This document shows positions 32,907-42,467 of a stretch of 64,000 nucleotides of DNA, piece after piece; position 1 is the stretch's first letter; each line of letters opens with the position of its first letter. Source of the DNA: Variovorax paradoxus (GTDB lineage Bacteria > Pseudomonadota > Gammaproteobacteria > Burkholderiales > Burkholderiaceae_C); contig NZ_CP102931.1 of NCBI RefSeq assembly GCF_024734665.1, positions 186,001-250,000 on the forward strand. Direction: 5' to 3'. The notes beneath the pieces are model-generated. The model ran no database searches, was not told where the DNA came from, and saw nothing but the letters and a program-made list of their open reading frames with translations. The position numbers were made by a program, and so were the translations under genes.

Positions 32907-34355
32907 ATGCACGGCCATGGGTACGGAGTACACCGCGCGGGCCTCATCTGGCTTATCTTGTGGCCCTTCATGAAGATCAGCATCACCACCAAGCTCTTTC
33001 TTGCCGTGCTGGCCACCGCCGTGCTGGCCGTGGTCGCGATGGGCGCCGCCTCGCGCTGGAACTTCGAGCGCGGCTTTGTCGGCTACCTCAACGAGCAGGG
33101 CGTAGAGCGGCTCGACGCCGTGCTACCGAATGCCGTTGCGGCCTACCGGCAGAACGGCAGCTGGGACTTCCTGCGAGACGACCCGCGCCCGTGGTTCGAG
33201 ATCATGCGGCCCGCGCCTTCCGCCACGGGCGAGCGCTTCGAGCCGGGGCGCACCCCGGCGCTGGTGTCCGACCTGACGGGCGCCGTGCTGCGCATCGCGC
33301 TGCTCGATACGGACAGGCGGGTGATCGTGGGCTTCAGGGAGATTCGCAAGGGTGCCATCGAACGCGCCGTGGTGGTCGACGGCAAGACCGTGGGCTGGGT
33401 CGCCATGATGCCGTTCCAGAGCGTGAGCGAGGCCGGCGACCAGCGCTTCCAGAAAAACCAGCTGCGCGCGAGCTGGATCATCGGCAGCCTGTGCGTGCTG
33501 CTGGCCGCGGGCATCGCGTGGTGGATCGCGCGGGTGCTGCTCGCGCCCGTCAAGCGCGTGGCGGCGGCCACGCATCGGCTGACATCGGGCGACTACGCGA
33601 GCCGCGTGGCAGTGGCATCGCACGATGAGGTGGGACAACTGGCGCGCGACTTCAATTCGCTGGCCTTCACCTTGCAGCGCAACGAGCGGATGCGCCGCGA
33701 GTTCATGGCCGACGTGTCGCACGAGCTGCGCACGCCGCTGGGCGTGCTGCACGGCGAGCTGGAGGCGATGGAAGACGGCGTGCGCCGCCTCGACGCGCAG
33801 GCCGTGCGCTCGCTGCAGCACGAGGTGGGCATGCTCAACAAGCTGGTGACCGACCTGTACGACCTGTCGATGGCCGACGTGGGTGCGCTCGCGTACCGCA
33901 AGGCCGACATCAACCTGCGCGAGCTGCTGGAGCTGAGCGTGGATTCGTTCCGCGAAAGGCTGGCTTCGGCTGGCCTGCGGCTGGAGCTGGTGCTGCCCGC
34001 GCAGCCGCTGATGATGTTTGCCGACGAACGGCGCATGCAGCAGCTGTTCAGCAACCTCGTGCTGAATAGCTGCCGCTACACCGACGCGGGCGGCGTGCTG
34101 CGTATCGAGGCGCGCGAGGACGGCAACGAGATCGCGATCGATCTCATGGATTCGGCGCCTGGCGTCGACGCGACGCTGCTGCCGCGCCTGTTCGAGCGCT
34201 TTTTCCGCGGCGAGGCTTCACGCAATCGCGCCAGCGGCGGCGCGGGGCTTGGCCTGGCCATCTGCCGCAGCATCGTGGAAGCGCATGGCGGCACCATCGA
34301 GGCCAAGGCTTCGCCGCTGGGCGGGCTGTGGATTGCGGTGCGGCTACCGCAATGA
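32907..34355 (+). CDS. Sensor histidine kinase, BaeS-like
   Basis: Membrane sensor for envelope stress, paired with the following regulator. From ATG 32907 the product has 482 residues. TM1 (ISITTKLFLAVLATAVLAVV) is followed by RWNFERGFVGYLNEQG, very like BaeS, a periplasmic domain, TM2 (IIGSLCVLLAAGIAWWIA), HAMP, H-box MADVSHELRTPLGVL and the ATPase end GGAGLGLAICRSIVEAHGG. ATG 32907 has GGAGG 10 bases upstream and adds a His/Gly-rich stretch; ATG 32970, with no ribosome-binding site, would match BaeS length more closely. Confidence 0.9.
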   Translation: MHGHGYGVHRAGLIWLILWPFMKISITTKLFLAVLATAVLAVVAMGAASRWNFERGFVGYLNEQGVERLDAVLPNAVAAYRQNGSWDFLRDDPRPWFEIMRPAPSATGERFEPGRTPALVSDLTGAVLRIALLDTDRRVIVGFREIRKGAIERAVVVDGKTVGWVAMMPFQSVSEAGDQRFQKNQLRASWIIGSLCVLLAAGIAWWIARVLLAPVKRVAAATHRLTSGDYASRVAVASHDEVGQLARDFNSLAFTLQRNERMRREFMADVSHELRTPLGVLHGELEAMEDGVRRLDAQAVRSLQHEVGMLNKLVTDLYDLSMADVGALAYRKADINLRELLELSVDSFRERLASAGLRLELVLPAQPLMMFADERRMQQLFSNLVLNSCRYTDAGGVLRIEAREDGNEIAIDLMDSAPGVDATLLPRLFERFFRGEASRNRASGGAGLGLAICRSIVEAHGGTIEAKASPLGGLWIAVRLPQ

Positions 34356-35053
34356 ACGACACGACCATGGCAACTGCTTCTTCACCCGCACACATCCTGA
34401 TCGTCGAGGACGAGCCGCGCATGGCGGCGCTGCTCGCCGACTACCTCCAGGCCTCGGGCTACACCTCGCAATGGATCGCCAACGGGCTGGAGGTTGTGCC
34501 CTCCGTGAAGACCCGCCGGCCCGACCTTGTGCTGCTCGACCTGATGCTGCCCGGCCAGGACGGCATGAGCGTGTGCCGCGAACTGCGGTTGTTCAGCGAG
34601 GTGCCCGTCATCATGCTCACGGCGCGCGTCGAGGAGGCCGACCGCCTGATGGGCCTCGAGATCGGCGCTGACGACTACATCTGCAAGACGCCCTTCAGCC
34701 CGCGCGAGGTGGTGGCGCGCGTGAAGGCGCTGCTGCGCCGCAGCGGCTATGCGTCGCGCGAGGCATCGCCCCTGCAGATCGACGAGCAGACGTACAAGGC
34801 GACGCTGCACGGCACCCCGCTGGGGCTGACGCCCATCGAGTTTCGCCTGCTGAAGGCGCTGGCCGATGCACGCGGCCGCGTGCTGTCGCGCGACAAGCTG
34901 CTCGACCATGTGCATGCAGACCAGCGCGCAGTGACCGATCGGGCGGTCGACAGCCATGTGAAGAACCTGCGCCGCAAGCTCGACGCGGCGAGCCAGGGGC
35001 AGGAGTTGATACGGTCGATCTACGGGGTGGGGTACCGGCTCGACCTGCCTTGA
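34352..35053 (+). CDS. OmpR-family response regulator, BaeR-like
   Basis: DNA-binding regulator of 233 residues. Receiver with VEDEPRMAALLADYLQASGY, phospho-acceptor Asp in LVLLDLMLPGQDG, and the winged helix with LTPIEFRLLKALADA and TDRAVDSHVKNLRRKL. Compared with BaeR's ICKPYSPREV, the sequence here is ICKTPFSPREV: a Thr lies between the conserved Lys and Pro of the receiver. ATG 34352 overlaps the kinase stop by 4 bases. Its expected target is the divergent efflux operon. Confidence 0.93.
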   Translation: MNDTTMATASSPAHILIVEDEPRMAALLADYLQASGYTSQWIANGLEVVPSVKTRRPDLVLLDLMLPGQDGMSVCRELRLFSEVPVIMLTARVEEADRLMGLEIGADDYICKTPFSPREVVARVKALLRRSGYASREASPLQIDEQTYKATLHGTPLGLTPIEFRLLKALADARGRVLSRDKLLDHVHADQRAVTDRAVDSHVKNLRRKLDAASQGQELIRSIYGVGYRLDLP

Positions 35054-35071
35054 TCGCCGCGCTCGCCCGTA

Positions 35072-36208
35072 TCAAGCGCCAGTCGCAGCAGCTTGCCGCA
35101 CGGCACCGATGATGTACTCGATTTCCTCGTCGTCGAGCATCGGGTAGAGCGGCAACGCGAGCGAACAGCCGGCCAGCGTCTCGCTGTGCGGCAGGGCGCC
35201 GTTGCCGTGCCAGGGCTGGAGTGCCTCGTGCCGGTGCAGCGGCTGCTCGTAGTAGATGCGGGTGGCGATGCCGGATGTGGCCAGTCGGGCCGCAAAGGTT
35301 TCGCGTTCGCGCGGGCCGGGCAGCCGGATGACGAAGTAGTTCCACGCGTGGCCGGGCGAGTCTGGCGGCAAGCGAATCGGCAAGTCCGCCCAGGCCGACA
35401 GGTAGCGTGCGGCGATGGCGCGCCGTCGCGCGATGTGGGCCGGGAAATCGTCCAGGGCGGCATTGAGCAGGCAGGCTTGCAGTTCGTCCATGCGGCTGTT
35501 GTGCCCGAGGCAGTGGTGCTGGCCGTCGTGGTAGCCATGGTTGCGCAACAGCCGGGCCTTGCCGGCGTGGAGCGGGTCCCTGAAGGCCAGCGCACCGGCG
35601 TCGCCGGCAGCACCGAGGGTCTTGGTCGGATAGAAGCTCATCGCCGCGGCGTCGCCCCATGTGCCGGCGTTGCCCGCCGCGGTGCCGTCACTGGCCCGGG
35701 CGCCGAGGCACTGGGCCACGTCCTCGACCAGCAGCAGTTTTTCGTCGCGGCAATATGCGGCCAGCTCGGGCAGGCCGCTCGGGTCGCCAAAGAGGCCGAC
35801 CGCGAGGATCGCGCGGGTCCGGGGCGTGCGGGCGTTGCGGAAATGCGCGAGCGTTGGCAGGAAGTCGTCTGGCGCGCTGTCGACGAAGACCGGCCGCGCG
35901 CCGGCGCCGAGCACTGCTTCCGCGCACGCGACGAAGGTGTAGGTCGGCATCAGGACCTCGTCGAGCGCATCTCCTCCACCCGCGCTTCCGATGCCGAGGC
36001 TCTTGAAGGCCAGCAGCAGTGCTTCGGAGCCCGACCCCACGGCCACGGTCTCGCGGCCGTGCAGCAGGGTCGACAGCCGAGCCTCCAGAGCCTGGACCTG
36101 CGGGCCGAGGATGTACGTGCCGCTGCGCAGCACGGCGGCGAGGGCCTGGGCCAGGCGCGTCGCCATCGGTTCGGCGGAAGCCGCCGGCCGGAACAGCGGG
36201 ATCTTCAT
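35072..36208 (-). CDS. DegT/DnrJ/EryC1/StrS-family sugar aminotransferase
   Basis: PLP enzyme that transaminates a nucleotide-linked keto sugar. The 378-residue product has the family N-terminus IPLFRPAAS, the PLP aspartate in LLVEDVAQCLGA (Asp163), the Schiff-base lysine in SFYPTKTLGAAGDAG (Lys196) and the GHNSRMDELQACLL segment. It overlaps the dehydrogenase stop by 4 bases. An oxidoreductase plus such an aminotransferase is the standard route to amino sugars for surface glycans. Last gene of the glycan group, converging with the BaeR-like gene. Confidence 0.91.
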   Translation of the reverse strand: MKIPLFRPAASAEPMATRLAQALAAVLRSGTYILGPQVQALEARLSTLLHGRETVAVGSGSEALLLAFKSLGIGSAGGGDALDEVLMPTYTFVACAEAVLGAGARPVFVDSAPDDFLPTLAHFRNARTPRTRAILAVGLFGDPSGLPELAAYCRDEKLLLVEDVAQCLGARASDGTAAGNAGTWGDAAAMSFYPTKTLGAAGDAGALAFRDPLHAGKARLLRNHGYHDGQHHCLGHNSRMDELQACLLNAALDDFPAHIARRRAIAARYLSAWADLPIRLPPDSPGHAWNYFVIRLPGPRERETFAARLATSGIATRIYYEQPLHRHEALQPWHGNGALPHSETLAGCSLALPLYPMLDDEEIEYIIGAVRQAAATGA

Positions 36209-37173
36209 GCGTGCAGTATCTGGCAGGCCCGGGTGACGGCCACAAGGCCGTCGGCACCCGACGCGACGCGGCTGGCCTGGCCCAGGATGGCGCGCCGGAA
36301 GCCCTGGTACTGCCGTGCCAGGGCATCGTCGCCGGTCGCCGTCGCTGTCGAACCGCGCAGATCCAGCAGCTGCTCACGGTGGCCGTCGCACACGTGCAAC
36401 CGGGCGCTGGCCGGCATGCTGCCGTAGCCGCTCTCGAATTCGGCGACCAGTTCGCCCAGCCGCACGCGGGCGCGGACGCCTTGTTCGCCGATGTGCCGCG
36501 CGAGCACTTCCAGTGGTGCTTCCACGGGAATCGCGCACAGCCAGGCGAACAGGTCGATGTCGTGCACCATCAGGTCGAGCACGCTGTCCCTGGCCGTGGC
36601 CGTGCGGGTCGAATAGCGGCGAAACCGCATGAAGGGACGCCGGCCCTGCTGGCCCTGGCCGTGGCTCGCCGCCGCGTTCCGAAGCCGGTCGAGCATGGCT
36701 TCGTCGAACACCGGGTTGAAGCGCTCGATGTGCCCGGTGCTCAGGGTGACGCCGCATTGCCGCGCGGTGTGGATCATCAGGGCGCCTTCGTGCCGGTCGA
36801 TGCAAAGCGGCTTCTCGACCAGCACGTGGCAGCCGCGCCGCATCAATGCCATCGCGACTTCGGCGTGCGCGTCGTCGCTGGTGGCGACTGTGACCGACGC
36901 AATGCCCGGCGGCAGATCGTCCAGGCTTGGCAAAAGCGGCAGCGCCGCGAGTTCGCTGGCAGCGCGGGCCGACGACGAGCAATCCACCAGGGCACGCAGA
37001 TGGAAGCCGCTCAGGGCGAGGAGCTTTCGGGCGTGGACGCAGCCGAAGCGGCCGAGGCCCACGACTGCATGGGCCAGCGGAGCGTCGAACGGGGGCGGAG
37101 CCGTGGAGGTGGCTATGGGGTCGGCGACGATGGCCGTGCTGTCGTCGTCGATGGCAGGCGTCGTGAAGGACAT
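36205..37173 (-). CDS. Gfo/Idh/MocA-family dehydrogenase (nucleotide-sugar type)
   Basis: NAD(P)-dependent oxidoreductase of 322 residues. The Rossmann motif VVGLGRFGCVHARKL begins only about 36 residues in, after an unusual Asp/Thr/Pro-rich N-terminus; the catalytic EKP is in CHVLVEKPLCIDRHEG, and STGHIERFNPVF matches dehydrogenases of bacterial amino-sugar pathways such as WlbA/WbpB. I use ATG 37173; the longer frame to 37245 would overlap the upstream gene. Coupled to the aminotransferase gene behind it. Confidence 0.87.
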   Translation of the reverse strand: MSFTTPAIDDDSTAIVADPIATSTAPPPFDAPLAHAVVGLGRFGCVHARKLLALSGFHLRALVDCSSSARAASELAALPLLPSLDDLPPGIASVTVATSDDAHAEVAMALMRRGCHVLVEKPLCIDRHEGALMIHTARQCGVTLSTGHIERFNPVFDEAMLDRLRNAAASHGQGQQGRRPFMRFRRYSTRTATARDSVLDLMVHDIDLFAWLCAIPVEAPLEVLARHIGEQGVRARVRLGELVAEFESGYGSMPASARLHVCDGHREQLLDLRGSTATATGDDALARQYQGFRRAILGQASRVASGADGLVAVTRACQILHA

Positions 37174-37192
37174 CGCGGCGTCGATGACTGTG

Positions 37193-37969
37193 TCAGCGCA
37201 TGGCGTCGCGCAGCCGGTCGGCCACGGCTTGCAGATGGGCGCCACGGATCACGTGCTTGTACACGCCGGCCGCGACGCGCTCTTCGCCGATGATTTCGAA
37301 AGAGGGCTTGGTTGCGGGCGCTTCCGCCAGTTCGTAGCGCGTGGGCTGTGCGGCGAAGAGGCATTCGCGCCCATAGGCCTGGGCGCCGAACTCAGCGATG
37401 AAGCCCGCCAGCTCCCGCTCCAGCTGGCCGCCGAAGCTGCGCGCATAGCCGTGCATGTCGTCAAGCTTGGCTTGCAGCTCGTGCTCGTCGAGCTGCACCA
37501 TGACATGGTGCTCGGAAGCCAGCCGCGCCAGCGGGCTGGGATGGCCCACGGTGGGATAGCCGAGCGAGACGACCTCGCGGCCGCGCGCTGCGGCGTGCGC
37601 GGCGACCTGGTTGGCCAGCAGGCGACACAGGTCGTGCGAAGGGTTGTAGTCCTCCGCTTCGTCGGCGACGATGCAGTCGATGCCTTGTTCGACGACATGC
37701 GTGGTCAAGGCACTGACCCACTGTGTGAACAGGCGCGTGTCGCCTTCGAGCAGTGCCCGGTAGATGTCGGCATCGGCGACCGGTTGCACAACCGTTGGAA
37801 TCCAGTTGGCACCAGCTTGCGCCAGGTTGTCGATCGTCGGCTCGAGCCGAGGCACACCGGTCGATCCAGCGCCGTTGGTCAGCACCACGAAGTCCGGCCG
37901 CTCGTTGCGCAGCCATTTCCAGAGCAGCAGTTCGTGCCCCGAATGAGCGGCGATCACCAGCGGCTTCAT
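37193..37969 (-). CDS. Unknown protein, distantly PIG-L/LmbE-like
   Basis: A 258-residue soluble protein not recognised with confidence. The first strand [20 protein letters not shown] sits where PIG-L deacetylases have AHPDDE, and DEAEDYNPSHDLCRLLANQ resembles their second metal-binding region with its HxxH or NPDH pattern; the key Pro-Asp-Asp is missing. If related, metal binding must differ or be lost. ATG 37969 overlaps the glycosyltransferase stop by 4 bases, and the dehydrogenase starts 19 bases after its stop. The context implies work on a glycan or its precursor. Confidence 0.62.
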   Translation of the reverse strand: MKPLVIAAHSGHELLLWKWLRNERPDFVVLTNGAGSTGVPRLEPTIDNLAQAGANWIPTVVQPVADADIYRALLEGDTRLFTQWVSALTTHVVEQGIDCIVADEAEDYNPSHDLCRLLANQVAAHAAARGREVVSLGYPTVGHPSPLARLASEHHVMVQLDEHELQAKLDDMHGYARSFGGQLERELAGFIAEFGAQAYGRECLFAAQPTRYELAEAPATKPSFEIIGEERVAAGVYKHVIRGAHLQAVADRLRDAMR

Positions 37970-39378
37970 GCGCTTGGGCCGCCCGGTCGGACGAGGGTCG
38001 AAATACGGCGCAGCGGACCGGTCACGCGCCATGAGTGACTGGCATAGACCTCGCGCAGTTGGGCCTGGAGCAGGGCGAGTTCGGCGCGCGCCTGGCGAGC
38101 CTGCTGCTCGGCTTCGGCCAGCCGTGCATTCCAGTCGGCGTTCGATTGCGTGGCCTGCGCGGCCTGCGCGGCGGCATGGTCCGCCTGCCGCTGTGTCTCG
38201 GCTTGCAGCGCGTCGATCCGGGCTTGATATATGCGCTGATGGTCGTTGAAGGATTGCTGCAGCCCCGCGATGTGCTGATGCAAGGACGCAATATTCAGAT
38301 GCGCCGCCGAAGGGCTGCCGCGCCGGATCCAGTCCTGCATGTAGCGGGACATCTCGTCCGCCCGCCGGCTCGCGGGCACCTCGACCACCGGATGCTGCAG
38401 GACCATGCGCTGCACGCAACTCTCGAGCGCACCGAGCGTGGCGTCGAGGCTGCCATGCGCGCGCATCCATTCGCCGGCCTTGCCTGCATCGTCGGCGTCA
38501 TAGCGGTCGAGTTCGGCGCCCACGCTCTCCCGAGTGATCGGCCGGATCAGCAATGCCCGGCCGAAATTCCAGCGTCGTGCGTGGGCCACGGTCTGCGCCG
38601 TCACCATCTCGCCCATGCCCCAGACCGGATCGAGCACCACCACCGAGTTGCCAGTGCACAGCGCCTCGGTGGCGCAGCGGCCCTTGCCGAAGACGATGTC
38701 GTAGCGGCCAAGTGCCTCGGCCGGGTCGGGCAGGTGGTTGCCCGTGCCGCTGCCGATCACGTCCAGCGACAGTCCGCGCTGCACGCAGGCGGCGCGGATC
38801 TCCTCGAGTTGCGCGTCGTGCGAGGCGTAGTTGCTGAAGACCAGCGCGGTGCGGGGCCGCGCCGGCAGCTCGCCGCGCCGGGGAAAGCGCGAAAGGTCGA
38901 TACCGTTCTGGATCAGCTCGATGCGTTCGCGCGCGATGCCGAACTCGTGCACCAGGCGCTGCGCGCAGTTCTCGTCGACGGCCACATGGCATACGACCTG
39001 TGCGAACTGCGCCGGGCGCCCGTGATCGTCGCTGCGGTCATGGCATATCGTGAGGACCGGCACGTCGTGGAAATGCAGCAGCGCGCGAACCGTCTCGTGG
39101 TGCGTGTTGCCGACGATCACGTCCGGTCGCGCAGCCATGTCGGCCAGGTCGGTAACGCAGGCGATGGAGGCGAAGCGCAATTCGTTCGCCATGTCGCCGA
39201 AGGCCGTCGCGAAGATGGTGACGGCATGCCCGCGGCGGCGCAGCCACATTGCCAGGTCGCGCGTGAACATTTCGGCGCCTGTGCGATGCAGCAGGTAGCA
39301 CATCGCCAGCAGGATGTGCAGGGGCCTGCCGGACGGCGGCGCGTCCACAGCAGGGGCCGTCGCCGTGTCGTTGTTCAA
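37966..39378 (-). CDS. Glycosyltransferase with C-terminal coiled coil
   Basis: GT-B-fold glycosyltransferase (GT4-like) of 470 residues. The N-terminal domain shows [24 protein letters not shown] and [15 protein letters not shown]; a donor-side region follows with VIGSGTGN and [15 protein letters not shown]. The last about 110 residues are helical coiled coil rich in Gln and Ala, ending [16 protein letters not shown], a motif often terminating surface-glycan glycosyltransferases. The likely start is TTG 39378, overlapping the lipA stop by 3 bases; no ATG precedes the conserved domain, and no ribosome-binding site is seen, so translation is probably coupled to lipA. Confidence 0.83.
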   Translation of the reverse strand: MNNDTATAPAVDAPPSGRPLHILLAMCYLLHRTGAEMFTRDLAMWLRRRGHAVTIFATAFGDMANELRFASIACVTDLADMAARPDVIVGNTHHETVRALLHFHDVPVLTICHDRSDDHGRPAQFAQVVCHVAVDENCAQRLVHEFGIARERIELIQNGIDLSRFPRRGELPARPRTALVFSNYASHDAQLEEIRAACVQRGLSLDVIGSGTGNHLPDPAEALGRYDIVFGKGRCATEALCTGNSVVVLDPVWGMGEMVTAQTVAHARRWNFGRALLIRPITRESVGAELDRYDADDAGKAGEWMRAHGSLDATLGALESCVQRMVLQHPVVEVPASRRADEMSRYMQDWIRRGSPSAAHLNIASLHQHIAGLQQSFNDHQRIYQARIDALQAETQRQADHAAAQAAQATQSNADWNARLAEAEQQARQARAELALLQAQLREVYASHSWRVTGPLRRISTLVRPGGPSA

Positions 39379-40376
39379 TCGAGCGACGGCGCGCCGGCCA
39401 GAACGTGTCCTGCCTGCTGGTCTGCGTGATAGCTGGACCGCACCATCGCACCCACCGCCGCATGGCTGAAGCCCATCTTGTAGGCCTCTTCCTCGAACAT
39501 CTTGAAAGTGTCGGGGTGCACGTAGCGGCGCACCGGCAGGTGCGAGCCCGACGGCGACAGGTACTGGCCGATGGTCAGCATGTCGATGTCGTGGGCGCGC
39601 ATGTCACGCATGACCTGCAGGATTTCTTCGTCGGTCTCGCCCAGGCCGACCATGATGCCGCTCTTGGTCGGCACATTGGGGTGCAGCGCCTTGAACTTCT
39701 TCAGCAGGTTCAGGCTGAACTGGTAGTCGCTGCCGGGGCGCGCTTCCTTGTAGAGGCGCGGCGCGGTTTCGAGGTTGTGGTTCATCACGTCCGGCGGGGC
39801 GGCCTTGAGGATTTCAAGGGCGCGGTCGTCGCGGCCGCGGAAGTCGGGCACCAGGATCTCGATCTGCGTCATCGGCGAGAGCTCGCGGATGTTCCTGATG
39901 CAGTCGACGAAGTGCTGGCTGCCGCCGTCGCGCAGGTCGTCGCGGTCGACGCTGGTGATCACCACGTACTTCAGGCGCAGCTTGGCGATGGTCTTGGCGA
40001 GGTTGAGCGGCTCGTCCTTGTCCAGCGGGTCGGGGCGGCCGTGGCCCACGTCGCAGAACGGGCAGCGGCGCGTGCACTTGTCGCCCATGATCATGAAGGT
40101 GGCCGTGCCGTTGCCGAAGCATTCGCCGATGTTCGGGCACGAAGCCTCTTCGCAGACGGTGTGCAGGTTGCTCTCGCGCAGGATCTGCTTGATTTCGTAG
40201 AAGCGCGTGGTGGGGCTGCCGGCCTTGACGCGGATCCACTCGGGCTTCTTGAGCACTTCGCCGGTCTGCACCACCTTGACGGGAATGCGCGAGAGCTTGG
40301 CCGCCGCTTTCTGCTTGGCCAGGGGGTTGTAGGTTTCGGCGCTCTGGGCGTCGCGGACGACTTCTGTGGTGCTCAT
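39375..40376 (-). CDS. lipA: Lipoyl synthase
   Basis: Radical SAM enzyme that inserts two sulfurs into protein-bound octanoate to make lipoate. The 333-residue product has the auxiliary cluster motif [12 protein letters not shown], the radical SAM CX3CX2C in [13 protein letters not shown], and the conserved C-terminal [11 protein letters not shown]. It starts 7 bases after lipB. Unusually, its stop overlaps the start of a glycosyltransferase gene. Confidence 0.97.
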   Translation of the reverse strand: MSTTEVVRDAQSAETYNPLAKQKAAAKLSRIPVKVVQTGEVLKKPEWIRVKAGSPTTRFYEIKQILRESNLHTVCEEASCPNIGECFGNGTATFMIMGDKCTRRCPFCDVGHGRPDPLDKDEPLNLAKTIAKLRLKYVVITSVDRDDLRDGGSQHFVDCIRNIRELSPMTQIEILVPDFRGRDDRALEILKAAPPDVMNHNLETAPRLYKEARPGSDYQFSLNLLKKFKALHPNVPTKSGIMVGLGETDEEILQVMRDMRAHDIDMLTIGQYLSPSGSHLPVRRYVHPDTFKMFEEEAYKMGFSHAAVGAMVRSSYHADQQAGHVLAGAPSLD

Positions 40377-40383
40377 TGGTATG

Positions 40384-41079
40384 TCAAGGCGCCAGGTAGG
40401 CGGTGAGCTTCTGGCTCAGCACCGTGGCGGCTTCTTCCCATGTGGTTTGGATGCCGATTGTAGAAAGGTCGACCGTTTGCAGCCCTGCATAGCCGCAAGG
40501 GTTGATGCGGGAGAAGGGTTCGAGGTCCATCTGCACGTTGAGCGCCACACCGTGATAAGTGGCATGGCGGCTCACCTTGATGCCCAGCGCGGCGATCTTG
40601 CCGAGGCCGCGGAACGGGTCGGCGGCGGGCATTGGGCCGGTCAGCGCGGCGTGCGAGAACGGGTCGTCCTGGCGCACGTAGATGCCCGGCGCGCCGGGCA
40701 CGCGGTGGCCGGTCACGCCGAAGTGGGCGAGCGTGCGCAGCACCGATTCCTCGATGCGGTAGACGTATTCCTTGACGAAGTAGCCCGCCCGGCGCAGATC
40801 GATCAGCGGGTATGCCACCACTTGGCCGGGGCCATGGAAGGTGACCTGGCCGCCGCGGTCGGTCTGCACGACCGGGATGGCGCCGGGGTTCAGGATGTGG
40901 TCCTGCTTGCCCGCGATGCCTTGCGTGAACACCGGGGCGTGCTCGCAAATCCATAGCGCATCGGGCGTGTCGGGCGTGCGTTCCATCGTGAACTGTTTCA
41001 TCGCCGCGAAGGTATCGGCGTAGTCGACGCGGCCCAGCGGGTGCAGCTCGATGGCGGGAACGGTGGCGGTGTCTGTCAT
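40384..41079 (-). CDS. lipB: Octanoyltransferase
   Basis: Transfers octanoyl from ACP to lipoate-dependent enzymes. The 231-residue product has [20 protein letters not shown], the lysine in [15 protein letters not shown] and the acyl-accepting cysteine in INPCGYAG. The N-terminal part before GRVDYADTF is slightly longer than in E. coli. Third in the conserved order dat, ybeD-like, lipB, lipA; it lies 31 bases after the ybeD-like gene. Confidence 0.96.
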   Translation of the reverse strand: MTDTATVPAIELHPLGRVDYADTFAAMKQFTMERTPDTPDALWICEHAPVFTQGIAGKQDHILNPGAIPVVQTDRGGQVTFHGPGQVVAYPLIDLRRAGYFVKEYVYRIEESVLRTLAHFGVTGHRVPGAPGIYVRQDDPFSHAALTGPMPAADPFRGLGKIAALGIKVSRHATYHGVALNVQMDLEPFSRINPCGYAGLQTVDLSTIGIQTTWEEAATVLSQKLTAYLAP

Positions 41080-41110
41080 GGCGTGGTCCGCCGCGCGGGC
41101 CGCTTATGGG

Positions 41111-41419
41111 TCAAAGCACGACCTTGACCATCGGGTGCGCGGACAGCGCGCGATACAGGTCGTCGAGTTGCTCGCGGCTGGTGGCCGTGACGGTGATGGT
41201 CACGCCGAGGTAGTTGCCGGCCTTGCTGTCGCGCAGCTCGATGGTGGTGGCGTCGAAGGTCGGGTCGAATTGCTCGGCGATCTGCGTGACGGCATGCACG
41301 AAGCCGTCGACCTTGGCGCCCATCACCTTGATCGGAAACTGCGAGGGGTACTCGATCAGCGATTCCTTGCGCGGGTCGGGGATTGCGTTGGTGTCGGTGG
41401 TGGTCGTGTTGTCGGTCAT
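41111..41419 (-). CDS. YbeD-like DUF493 family protein
   Basis: Small ferredoxin-like-fold protein of 102 residues with family words ESLIEYPSQFPIKVMG and YLGVTITVTATSREQLDDLYRAL, ending HPMVKVVL. The function is unknown; it is regularly found next to lipB. ATG 41419 overlaps the aminotransferase stop by 4 bases. The first 17 residues are a Thr/Asn-rich extension. Confidence 0.92.
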   Translation of the reverse strand: MTDNTTTTDTNAIPDPRKESLIEYPSQFPIKVMGAKVDGFVHAVTQIAEQFDPTFDATTIELRDSKAGNYLGVTITVTATSREQLDDLYRALSAHPMVKVVL

Positions 41420-42309
41420 GCCAGGGCTCCGTGCTTCTGTGCGTTGTGTTGCTTGGCCTGCTGGTAGGCCGCATACAAGCTCTTGTAAATGGGGCCGGGG
41501 AGGCCGTTGCCAATAGCCTGCCCGTCGAGCGTGACGACGGGTAGCAGCTCCTTGCTGGCCGAGGAGATCAGCAACTCGTCGGCGGCGAACACCTCGTCGC
41601 GCGAGATGGGGCGCAGCGCAAAGGGAATGCCGAGCGCCTTGCACAGGCGCTCGAACAAGCTGTAGCGGATGCCGGTCAGCACGAGGTTGTTCTTGGGCGG
41701 GCCCATCAGCTTGCCGTCCTTCACGATCCACACGTTGCTCGACGAGGCCTCGCTGAGCCATTCGTCGCGGAACATGATGGTCTCGGCCGCGCCGGCCTCC
41801 ACGCTGATCTGCCGCGCGAGCACGGCGCCCAGCAGGCTGGTGCTCTTGATGTGGGCCTTCTGCCAGCGGAAGTCGGCCGCGGTGACGCAGGCCACGCCCT
41901 TGGCGCGGATGGCGTCGGAGATGGGGGGCAGCGGGTTCACCATCACGAACACCGTCGGGCGCAGGCCGCGCACCATTGCGTGGTCGCGCGGAGCCACGCC
42001 GCGCGTCACCTGAAAGTACACTGACTGGGGTTCGTCGCCGCCGGGCTCGACCAGGCGCATCACGATCTCGCGCCATTGCTCGAGCGAAAGCGGGTTTTCT
42101 ATCTGCAACTCGGCGAGCGAGCGGTCGAGGCGGGCCATGTGCTCCTCGAAGCAGAAGGGCTGGCCGAAGTAGACGGGGACGTATTCGTAGATGCCGTCGC
42201 CGAAAATGAAGCCACGGTCGAGGACGCTGATCTTCGCGTCGCGCAGGGCGGTGTACTCGCCGTCGAGGTAACAAAGCGTGGCGGGCAGGGCGTCGGTGAT
42301 AGGGTGCAT
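41416..42309 (-). CDS. dat: D-amino acid aminotransferase (class IV PLP)
   Basis: Fold-type IV transaminase, probably interconverting D-alanine and D-glutamate for cell wall supply. The 297-residue product has LDRGFIFGDGIYEYVPVY, the Schiff-base lysine in WQKAHIKSTSLL (Lys155), the glutamate in WLSEASSSNVWIV and ELLISSASKELLPV. The start ATG 42309 begins at MHPITDAL; a longer frame is rejected. First gene of the lip transcript, divergent from atpI across 158 bases. Confidence 0.92.
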   Translation of the reverse strand: MHPITDALPATLCYLDGEYTALRDAKISVLDRGFIFGDGIYEYVPVYFGQPFCFEEHMARLDRSLAELQIENPLSLEQWREIVMRLVEPGGDEPQSVYFQVTRGVAPRDHAMVRGLRPTVFVMVNPLPPISDAIRAKGVACVTAADFRWQKAHIKSTSLLGAVLARQISVEAGAAETIMFRDEWLSEASSSNVWIVKDGKLMGPPKNNLVLTGIRYSLFERLCKALGIPFALRPISRDEVFAADELLISSASKELLPVVTLDGQAIGNGLPGPIYKSLYAAYQQAKQHNAQKHGALA

Positions 42310-42414
42310 GAAGGAATTATGGTTGTGTGCGCCGCGTCGGGTTCGCGTCAGGGAATGCAGCGTCGATTTGCATGCGCGACAGCGCGGGGTGGCGGGACCG
42401 GCTGGGTTTTTACT

Positions 42415-42420
42415 TATAAT
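42415..42420 (+). promoter_or_regulatory. Candidate -10 box of the atp operon
   Basis: A perfect TATAAT stands in GC-rich DNA 48 bases before atpI. No convincing -35 lies 16-18 bases upstream. The predicted start near 42427 leaves a leader of about 40 bases. Confidence 0.45.
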
Positions 42421-42467
42421 CAATGGCTTTGTAGAAATTCTGGGTCGTCATCCGGGCTTCATTCGAA

